Of a DNA stretch of 53,110 nucleotides, positions 1-6,375 are shown piece after piece; positions within the stretch are counted from its first letter, which is position 1, and each line of letters opens with the position of its first letter. A program made the position numbers and the translations under genes. Source of the stretch: CAYLJJ01 sp964384025 (GTDB lineage Bacteria; Myxococcota_A; Bradymonadia; UBA7976; UBA1532). The stretch spans positions 1 through 53,110 of the forward strand of contig CAYLJJ010000040.1 in the NCBI GenBank assembly GCA_964384025.1, read 5' to 3'. The notes under the pieces were generated by a model. That model saw only the letters and a list, made by a program, of their open reading frames with translations, ran no database searches and was not told the DNA's origin.

Positions 1-486
1 CCCGTGGGAGAGGGCGCCAAGAGGGAGGTCCTGGCGCTGCTCGCCGACGCCCTCGCCCAGCCCCGGTTGCGGGAGGTGCCCGGCGGGATCCGCGCTCGCC
101 TCCAGGTCCATGCCGCCCAAGACGTGGACGAGCTGCACCCCCACCTGGAGCACAGGGCTGAGAAGCTGCACCGCCAAGCGGAGCGAGCGCTCAGCTCAAG
201 GGGCGAGCAGGAGGCTAAGGAGATGAAGCGGATCCTCGAGGAGCAGAGAGCCCGCATCGAGCGTCAGAACCTGAAGGGCAAGGACGACCACCAGCAGCTC
301 ACGTTGGGCTTCTCTAGGGAGGAGCGACGGCAGTTCGCCGCCAATCAGAAGCACTGGGCCGCCCGCCTTGAGGCCCTGGCTGTTGAGATCGAACAAGAGC
401 CGGACCGGATCCGGTCAAATTACCGCGTGCGGGCGCAGCGGGTCGAGCCGGTGGGGCTCGTCTATCTCTGGCCGGTGTCGGGATGA
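1..486 (+). CDS. drmD: DrmD C-terminal fragment (DISARM SNF2-like helicase), 5' end outside window
   Basis: The frame is open from base 1 and ends at TGA 484-486, so only about the last 160 residues are visible. The charged, Glu/Arg-rich helical stretch and the closing motif RVEPVGLVYLWPVSG match, from family knowledge, the C-terminus of DrmD, the SNF2-type helicase of class 1 DISARM. DISARM is a multi-gene anti-phage system that combines DNA methylation with helicase-based restriction. No helicase motif lies in the visible part. The assignment is reinforced by what follows in canonical order: drmMI starts at 483 inside this stop codon (ATGA overlap), then drmA and drmB. Because the three downstream genes are damaged, the upstream part of drmD may be damaged too; that cannot be judged here. 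Confidence 0.75.
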   Translation, partial: PVGEGAKREVLALLADALAQPRLREVPGGIRARLQVHAAQDVDELHPHLEHRAEKLHRQAERALSSRGEQEAKEMKRILEEQRARIERQNLKGKDDHQQLTLGFSREERRQFAANQKHWAARLEALAVEIEQEPDRIRSNYRVRAQRVEPVGLVYLWPVSG

Positions 487-2192
487 GGGATCCAATGAGG
501 AGAAGAGCTGGAGCGAAGAGCGCTCCCGAGCTGCGGGTACACAAGGACTGGCTGGGCCTCCTCCAGCCGGTGGGCCTCGTGGTCTCGCCGCCCGCCCTGA
601 TCAAGGCCCAGGCGGTGCCCACCCAAAACGTCGCCGAGCTTCAGCAAAGGTTCATCGCCGTCGTCGACAACCCACCCGAGTTGGTCTGGAGCGATAACAA
701 CAAACCCTCCATCAAGGATCTCCTCCGGTTCTTCATCGAGATCCTGGGCTGGTCCACCAACGACATCGCGGGCGCGCCCGGCGGGCCGCCGATACCCGAC
801 AACATTGAGCTGATCCTGCCCGACTACAACGAGACGCTGCGGCCGAGCTTCGTCGTGGTGGACAGCATGGGAGACTCCGAGCCGCTCATGCTCGCGCAGG
901 TCCTGCCGCGGGGCGCGGTCATGGACGAGGCGCCCAACTCCGAGAGAACCAACGGTGGCTGGCTGACGAGCCCACAGGCCCGCCTTGAGCGCCTGCTCCA
1001 GGAGCTGAAGATCCCCACCGGGCTGCTCTGCAACGGCGACGCGCTGCGCCTCATCTTCGCCCCCAGCGGCGAGTCCTCGGGCCACCTGACCTTCCCCATC
1101 GCGGCCATGTGCGAGGTGAGCGGCCGGCCCATCCTCGCCGCCCTGCACATGCTGCTCGGCGAGCACCGGGTCTTCTCAGCCCCCGACGGTCGACGGCTGG
1201 TGGATATCCTGTCTGAGAGCCGCAAGTACCAGGCTGAGGTCTCCAACGCCCTCTCCGACCAGGTGCTCGGCGCCCTGTGGGAGCTGCTGCGGGGCTTCCA
1301 GGCTTCGGAGACGAAGGAGGGGCGGCGCCGCAGCTTTGACCAGACTGCCCAGGAGGAGCCCGAGCACATCTACGGCGGGCTGCTCGCCGTGCTCATGCGC
1401 CTCATCTTTGTGCTCTACGCCGAGGATGAGGGGCTGATGCCTGAAGGCGAGGTCTACGCCAACAACTACTCCGTCTCGGGACTCTACGATCGCCTGCGCA
1501 GGGACGCCGGGCGCTACCCCGACACCATGGATCAACGGTATGGGGCCTACGCTTGGCTCCTGTCGCTCTTCCGCCTGATCTTCGACGGCGGCGGGCATGG
1601 GGGCCTGCGGCTTCCCACCCGCCACGGGCAGCTCTTCAACCCCGATGAGTTCCCCTTCCTTGAGGGCCGCCCCCGAGACGTTATGCGGGTGATGGACTGC
1701 TTCGAAACTTTCCCCTTCCCCGAGAACTGGCAAACCGATCCCAGCCTCGAAACCGCAGGCAAGACCTACTATGAGTTCCGCGCTGAGCTGATGATCCGCA
1801 ATGATGAGGGCCTCACCAAGACCTATAACCGCTTCCACGATCCCAACAACCATGAGCCCGACATCATCAAGCTCCGCGAGTTGCACGCCGCCATGGATCG
1901 GGCGGTGCTGGACGCCTACGGCTGGCAGGATATCTCCACGGACTGCGAGTTCCTCTTCGACTATGAGATCGACGAAGAAAACTGGAGCCCGCGCAAAAAG
2001 AAGCCCTACCGCTACCGCTGGCCCGAGGCTGTCCATGATGAAGTCCTGGCCCGGCTGCTGGACCTAAACCAGAAGCGATACCAAGAAGAGGTGGCTGCTG
2101 GCCTGCACGACAAGAAGGGCAGGAAGAAGAAGGCGCCAAAGAGGGCCAAGACCGCACCCAAGGCCGAAGATCCACAAGGGAGGCTGCTCTGA
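483..2192 (+). CDS. drmMI: DrmMI-like DISARM methyltransferase, internally deleted (catalytic core missing)
   Basis: This is an uninterrupted 569-residue frame. Residues 1 to about 395 match the N-terminal helical domain of PglX/Eco57I-type adenine methyltransferases of class 1 DISARM (for example 'HIYGGLLAVLMRLIFVLYAEDEGLMP', split as HIYGGLLAVL and LYAEDEGLMP, and 'HGQLFNPDEFPFLEGRP'). At about residues 396-406 (nt 1668-1700) the sequence passes directly to the family's far C-terminal segment: DCFETFPFPENW, then GLTKTYNRFHDP and LRELHAAMDRAVLDAYGW. The SAM-binding motif, the NPPY motif and the target-recognition region that normally lie between are absent. Full-length family members are well over 1,000 residues. 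The reading frame survives the join. A start at ATG 495, which has GAGGG five bases upstream, is as likely as 483. The Lys-rich tail (KKGRKKKAPKR) is normal for the family. Methylation activity is very unlikely. Confidence 0.8.
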   Translation: MRDPMRRRAGAKSAPELRVHKDWLGLLQPVGLVVSPPALIKAQAVPTQNVAELQQRFIAVVDNPPELVWSDNNKPSIKDLLRFFIEILGWSTNDIAGAPGGPPIPDNIELILPDYNETLRPSFVVVDSMGDSEPLMLAQVLPRGAVMDEAPNSERTNGGWLTSPQARLERLLQELKIPTGLLCNGDALRLIFAPSGESSGHLTFPIAAMCEVSGRPILAALHMLLGEHRVFSAPDGRRLVDILSESRKYQAEVSNALSDQVLGALWELLRGFQASETKEGRRRSFDQTAQEEPEHIYGGLLAVLMRLIFVLYAEDEGLMPEGEVYANNYSVSGLYDRLRRDAGRYPDTMDQRYGAYAWLLSLFRLIFDGGGHGGLRLPTRHGQLFNPDEFPFLEGRPRDVMRVMDCFETFPFPENWQTDPSLETAGKTYYEFRAELMIRNDEGLTKTYNRFHDPNNHEPDIIKLRELHAAMDRAVLDAYGWQDISTDCEFLFDYEIDEENWSPRKKKPYRYRWPEAVHDEVLARLLDLNQKRYQEEVAAGLHDKKGRKKKAPKRAKTAPKAEDPQGRLL

Positions 2193-3442
2193 TGGCAACC
2201 TCAGCCGATGTACGCAGCCAGCTCATCGACGCCCTGCGCCTCGACCTCGTGGGCCCCCGCCCTGACGAGGTGGGCCACGAGGCTTACGCCGAGGAGGTGC
2301 TCCCCGTCGCGCCCTCGAAGTGGTACCTGACCGGCTTCCTGGTGCCCTATGAGGCCCCACTCGAGCAGCGGTCCGACGACGACGGCGACGATGTCCTCGA
2401 CCAGATGGACCGACCGGTGGAGGCTGATGACGACAACGCCCCCGAGGCCGCCTCGGCCCGTAAGGCCTTCTTCCCCTCCTCCATGGGGCTCTCGATGCTC
2501 GTCCCACGAGGCGCTATGCAGCTTCAGGTGAAGGTGGCTTGGGCTGACTACGCGCCCGTGGTGGAGGATGACCGGGGCGAGGAGAAATCGGCTGAGCAAG
2601 ACGACGCTGAGGCTATGTCGGACCGGCGGCGCCCCCGAGGCTGGCGTCGGCTCCCCCGCGAGGCGGAGTTGACACTCACCTTACAGGAGGGTGAGCCGGT
2701 CTCCATGGCGGTCCCCGGCGGCGAAGGGCTGTGGATAAGTTTGCAAACCTCCCCTGGGTAGGGGCCACGGCGGGGCTCTTCGGGCGTGTTCAACGTTATG
2801 ACGTAGATGGCTTCTATGGGCCGACGCGCCCCCGCGTGGGTCAAGCGCTGGAGCGACCGCTGCCGCCGCCGGACCTGATCATCCAGGACGAGCTGCACCT
2901 GATTTCTGGGCCCCTGGGCACCATGGTCGGCCTGTATGAAACCGCCATCGACGCACTCTGCGCCGATCCGGTGGGCTCCGAGGGGCTGCGACCGAAGATC
3001 GTAGCCTCCACCGCCACCGTGCGCCGAGCGGAGCGGCAGATCCGCAGCCTCTTCGGCCGCGCAAACGTGGACATCTTCCCGCCGCCATCACCCGGCACCG
3101 AGCTGAGCTGAACTTTGTGCTCGACGCCATCTCAAGGCGGGCCGAGAGTCACGACAGCGGGCTCAATGGTGAAGCGCAGGAGGCGCTGCGCCAGAAGCTC
3201 CGCAAGCGGGTACAGGACCTACTCGATACCTGGGAGCGCATCGCCACGCGAAAGGGTGAACTCCAGTACCAGCGGGAAGTCGGTGAGGCGCCACCGCAGC
3301 TCTTCAATCCCCTGAACCCCAACAGCCCAAAGACGCTCATGAGTTCAAGGTTCATCGGAGCCTGCGGAATGTAGAGCCCACGGTGAACCTGTGGCTTCGC
3401 AATCCAAATGAGTTCATGCAGGAGGAGAATGCTCATGAGTAG
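2192..3442 (+). pseudogene. drmA: drmA remnant: DISARM helicase with Walker A region and C-terminal half deleted, frames broken
   Basis: Three pieces of the DISARM helicase DrmA lie in three frames. Piece 1 (2192 to about 2730) is the N-terminal domain (IDALRLDLVGPRPDE, WYLTGFLVPYEAP). It shifts at about 2730 to frame 1, which reads DKFANLPWVGATAGLFGRV and then LIIQDELHLISGPLGTM with the DExH-type DELH box and the IVASTATVRRA motif, ending in DIFPPP at about 3090. The Walker A segment that should lie between pieces 1 and 2 is missing. The third piece, frame 3, resumes at about 3095 (AELNFVLDAISRR, LQYQREVGEAPPQLF) and shifts again near 3341 to frame 2 for the last conserved stretch, SLRNVEPTVNLWL. 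The stop (3440-3442) overlaps the drmB start as ATGAGTAG. The remnant encodes about 400 residues, far shorter than an intact DrmA. It cannot make a working ATPase. Confidence 0.85.
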
Positions 3443-4001
3443 ACGGAGCCGCGGTAAAAAGATCCCCCCCACCGGTGAGCTGCGGTAGAGCCAGATGCTT
3501 ACGACTTTCGGGCCGGGCTCCATGGTTGATCTGCCCAACCATGCGGTGCTGATCGGCGGCCTGGACCACTGGCAATTCACCGAGCGCCGCCGCGTCTTCG
3601 AAGATCGCTTAGAGAGTCGGCTGCGCGATCTGCTCTCCCTCGATGAGCTTACGCTCTATGCCCCGCCTGTAGATAACGGCGATCCCAACGCGCCTCGTTC
3701 TGGGGTGACCGCCTTCCTCTTCCCCGCCTGGTTCCTGGCCCAGGTCGACGAGACCTATGTATGAGGCGCCCGACGGCCGCGTCTACAGGACCCGCCCGCT
3801 GGTGCCCTACGACCGCCTCGTGAGGGGCGGCTACCTAAACCGGGACCGCAAGGTCGTTCCGGTGGTGCCCGTGCGCTTTGTCCAGGCGTGTGTGAAGGGA
3901 CGATCATCACCGACACCCTGTTCGCTCGCTCTCTGAAGGCCCAGTTCGACACCCTGATCGATCATGGAACACTGAAGCGGGTTGTAGGTTGGAACCGATA
4001 A
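3435..4001 (+). pseudogene. drmB: drmB (DUF1998) remnant with in-frame stop, frameshift and large deletion
   Basis: The start ATG 3435 overlaps the drmA stop. The product begins MSRRSRGKKIPPTGELR and then hits TAG at 3486-3488. The same frame resumes with SQMLTTFGPGSMVDLPNHAV and IGGLDHW, the hallmark N-terminus of DrmB (DUF1998). A second frame change near 3757 gives EAPDGRVYRTRPLVPYDRLV and then PVVPVRFVQACVKG. In intact DrmB this is followed by a His/Asp-containing HIGDIDW-type segment and several hundred more residues. Here it is followed at 3900 by an unassigned short tail (TIITDTLFARSLKAQFDTLI) ending at TAA 3999-4001. That tail could be the DrmB C-terminus or part of drmC; I cannot tell which. 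No phospholipase-D-like drmC is visible downstream. Confidence 0.8.
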
Positions 4002-4190
4002 ACACGAAGTCCGCCCTGTACAAAGATAAGATCGGCGAGAAATCTGAGTGATTTTGAAGGCTTCGGACATCGCTAAAAATGAGATTTGAAGCCTGATGAA
4101 CATGCCTTGAATGTCATGAACACAGCCATCCAACTCAACCCTGAGGCTTTGGCTCTCCCTGTGTGGTGATATACCCGAGCCTGGGAATTC

Positions 4191-4353
4191 TCAGGCAGCC
4201 TCACGGTAGTAGAACTTCAGCATGCCTTTCAGGTGCTCCCTGCACTGCACCGGACCTTTGAGATGTATGGGAGGGGGACTATGATTTGGTTGCCCAAGCC
4301 CTGATGGGGCTTCTCCTCGCAGTGGTGGCAACTGAACTCCCTCAGCGCGGCTC
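4191..4353 (-). pseudogene. Integrase-core (rve) transposase, C-terminal remnant
   Basis: Reading the minus strand from about 4353 to 4191, one frame gives RAALREFSCHHCEEKPHQGLGN. This is recognisable as the 'ALREF...H...ER.HQGLGN' end of the DDE integrase core found in IS3/IS481-like transposases. A second frame then gives GPVQCREHLKGMLKFYYREAA and a stop at 4191-4193, matching the common 'CRERLGGLLRYYYREAA' C-terminus of the same proteins. The two pieces are in different frames, and the N-terminal three quarters of the gene (normally 300 or more residues) is missing. It is therefore a dead fragment. It lies just downstream of the eroded DISARM genes and may mark how that region became rearranged. 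No terminal inverted repeats could be assigned. Confidence 0.65.
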
Positions 4354-4557
4354 TGTGCTTCCTTCAGCTTCTCCCTTCCTGAGCTTCTTTGCACCATAGA
4401 GTGCCTCTCCATCACCATCGACGGTTCAGTGTCTTTCTTCTCGGCCCTTGCTTCCCTGAGCCTTGCTGATCTCCCGTGCGATGCTTCAGGATACCGAAGG
4501 CCTCAAACCCAGGAGGGCCGCTGCTCAGCTCACTCTCCCATGGTGGTGGGCACCTGA

Positions 4558-4590
4558 GGCCAAGGGCTCAAGGTCGCGCTACCCTTGGCC
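4558..4590 (+). terminator. Perfect 9-bp inverted repeat followed by CCTTTTT
   Basis: GGCCAAGGG (4558-4566) and CCCTTGGCC (4582-4590) form a perfect GC-rich stem with a 15-base loop, followed directly by CCTTTTTGGG. This fits a rho-independent terminator on the plus strand. It could equally be an end structure of the decayed mobile element. No intact gene upstream on the plus strand would need it today. Confidence 0.35.
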
Positions 4591-4669
4591 CCTTTTTGGG
4601 CCTGTATTCAAATCACAATTTGTGGGGGTTGCTTGAAGTTCGTATGCTTCACGAAATTCAGGAGACACC

Positions 4670-5467
4670 ATGAGTATTCCCATCTACCAAGTCGATGCAT
4701 TTACGGACAAGGCATTCTCAGGAAACCCTGCTGCTGTCTGTATTCTTAAAAGACCGGCGGATAAATTTTGGATGCAATCTGTAGCGATGGAGATGAATTT
4801 GTCTGAAACCGCATTCGTTATGCGCCGCGAGTGCGGAGGATTCGATTTACGTTGGTTCACGCCATCTGTGGAAGTTGCCCTCTGCGGACACGCTACATTA
4901 GCTACATCCCACGTTCTGTGGGAAACTAAAATGATCGAACCTGAAGAAACTGTCAAGTATCACACTAAAAGCGGGATATTGCAAGCTCAGCAAGTTGATA
5001 AGCTGATAGAACTCGATTTTCCGGCAATTTTGCCGGAAAATTGTGGCATACTAGTCGATTTAACAGATGCACTCGGCCTTCTATCAGCCGTGTATGTTGG
5101 ACAAACTCGCTCTGACTATCTCGTCGAAGTTGCTTCTGAAGATATCGTTCGTGGGCTTGCGCCCGACTTTGCAAAGCTAAAATGCCTCGGTGTTTTCGGC
5201 GTCATGGTTACAGCCAGATCCGAGTCCGAAGATTTCGATTTCGTGTCTCGTTTCTTCGGTCCTGGTGTTGGTATTGACGAAGATCCAGTCACTGGGTCTG
5301 CCCATTGTGTGCTCACTCCCTATTGGGCAGGCAAGCTCAGCAAGACAACACTGTTCGCCTACCAAGCCTCCGCGCGAGGCGGAAAGCTGAAATGCACCTT
5401 GGCAAACAATCGCGTGAAACTGGCAGGCAAAGCATTGACTGTACTTCGAGGAGAATTAACAGTTTAG
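4670..5467 (+). CDS. PhzF-family isomerase/epimerase
   Basis: 265 residues, near the usual 260-300 of the family. The first half carries VDAFTDKAFSGNPAAVC and NLSETAFV, whose Glu46 is at the position of the catalytic acid/base of PhzF-fold proteins, followed by CGHATLATSHVL. The second half carries DEDPVTGSAHCVLTPYW, the diagnostic repeat of the family. PhzF-fold enzymes catalyse isomerisations such as the phenazine-pathway DHHA step or diaminopimelate-epimerase-like reactions. Most family members have unknown substrates, and no phenazine genes are nearby, so only the family is assigned. GGAGA at 4661-4665 supports the ATG. The gene is visibly richer in A and T than the DISARM genes before it and the cytochrome operon after it, which suggests separate acquisition. 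Confidence 0.88.
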   Translation: MSIPIYQVDAFTDKAFSGNPAAVCILKRPADKFWMQSVAMEMNLSETAFVMRRECGGFDLRWFTPSVEVALCGHATLATSHVLWETKMIEPEETVKYHTKSGILQAQQVDKLIELDFPAILPENCGILVDLTDALGLLSAVYVGQTRSDYLVEVASEDIVRGLAPDFAKLKCLGVFGVMVTARSESEDFDFVSRFFGPGVGIDEDPVTGSAHCVLTPYWAGKLSKTTLFAYQASARGGKLKCTLANNRVKLAGKALTVLRGELTV

Positions 5468-5847
5468 CTGCTCGGTGCCGGATCGATCGGTGCTTCGATC
5501 GGTGCCAACTACTTTTTACGGGTCACCGTAGTCCTTAAATTACTTATTTTCCTGTCTATCCGCCGTCAATCCATTCAGATGATTATCATCAAGGGCTTGG
5601 TGTGTTTGACCTTCGCTCATTGCGCATTTTAAGCCTGGATTCGCTCTCCGATTCGAAGATTTTGGTCACGACTTTGGGGTTTGGAGCGCTCCCTTTCATC
5701 TTGCTCACAATAGTTCTATAGAACGCGGGTGGCACCCAGCCCGCCAGGCATCAGCCTGGCGCAGAGCGCACTTAAATCTCTGCCCATCTCAAGCACTCTT
5801 CGCTATCCTCTGCTCCTCATCGCTTCTAAGTTGAGGAGATCCCATCC
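5468..5847. other. Intergenic region upstream of the alternative complex III operon
   Basis: 380 bases without a supportable gene. Just after the phzF stop an 11-base direct repeat, TCGATCGGTGC, occurs twice (5483-5493 and 5495-5505). The remainder shows no clear open frame. The promoter of the downstream cytochrome operon should be here, but I could not pick convincing -35/-10 elements. The ribosome-binding site of the first cytochrome gene (GAGGAG, 5833-5838) is at the right end. Confidence 0.4.
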
Positions 5848-6375
5848 TTGCCAAACCAGCCAGGAGAAGCCCATAAGCGGCGCTTTAGGCACGCCTCTCT
5901 GCTCCTCTCTGGGGTGTTGCTCCTGGCTCTGATCTGGCTTTGGAGATCCCAGCCGCTGCCGCCCCAACCCCTCCTCTTCAGCCACGCCCAGCATGTCGGC
6001 GAGCTTAAAACCGACTGCCGTTTCTGTCATCTGGGCGTCGAGGAGAGCCCCCGCGCAGGGATGCCCTCCACCGAGGTCTGTATCGGCTGTCACCTTAAGG
6101 AGCTTGAAGAGCAGACGCCCAGATTTCGCCCTCTGAGGGAGAGTTGGGCGAGAGGGATTCCCATCTCTTGGAGCCCTCGTCTTCAACGCCTCTCCGACTT
6201 TGCCTCCTTTGATCACAGCCAACATTTCAAGTCCAAGATCCCCTGCCAGGAGTGCCATGGCCCTGTTGAGAAGATGGAGGAGTTTGTCCAGGTGAGGCCC
6301 TTTATGATGGAGAGCTGTATTCAGTGTCACCGAGAGCGAGGGGCCAGCCTGGAGTGCTCAAGATGTCATCGTTAA
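5848..6375 (+). CDS. actA: ActA-like pentaheme cytochrome c of alternative complex III
   Basis: 175 residues. An N-terminal membrane anchor (about residues 16-34) is followed by five CxxCH heme-binding motifs: C57-H61, C78-H82, C133-H137, C157-H161 and C170-H174. Five hemes on a membrane-anchored cytochrome encoded just before an ActB-type protein is the signature of ActA, the periplasmic cytochrome of alternative complex III. That complex oxidises quinol and passes electrons to downstream cytochromes or an oxidase. The start is TTG 5848, chosen because GAGGAG (5833-5838) lies nine bases upstream and no better ATG exists before the first heme. The last codons overlap the start of actB. At 175 residues it is compact for the family. 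Confidence 0.85.
   Translation: MPNQPGEAHKRRFRHASLLLSGVLLLALIWLWRSQPLPPQPLLFSHAQHVGELKTDCRFCHLGVEESPRAGMPSTEVCIGCHLKELEEQTPRFRPLRESWARGIPISWSPRLQRLSDFASFDHSQHFKSKIPCQECHGPVEKMEEFVQVRPFMMESCIQCHRERGASLECSRCHR

Larger units (their letters stand above)
4002..4669. other. Non-coding relic region between DISARM remnant and phzF
   Basis: No intact gene is supportable over about 670 bases. The stretch holds the transposase fragment at 4191-4353 and a perfect 9-bp inverted repeat at 4558-4590, each listed separately. The first 190 bases after the drmB tail show nothing recognisable. The region has the mixed frames expected of eroding DNA. The phzF ribosome-binding site (GGAGA, 4661-4665) lies at its right end. 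Confidence 0.5.

Noticed and set aside
462..2036. Long minus-strand frames opposite drmMI
   Set aside because: They are mirror frames of GC-rich coding sequence with no recognisable motifs; the plus strand encodes a known family.
4476..4673. 65-codon plus-strand frame before phzF
   Set aside because: Low-complexity content, crosses the inverted repeat, runs into the phzF start and resembles no family.
5803..6330. 175-codon minus-strand frame
   Set aside because: It is antisense to the pentaheme cytochrome, whose five CxxCH motifs prove the plus-strand reading.
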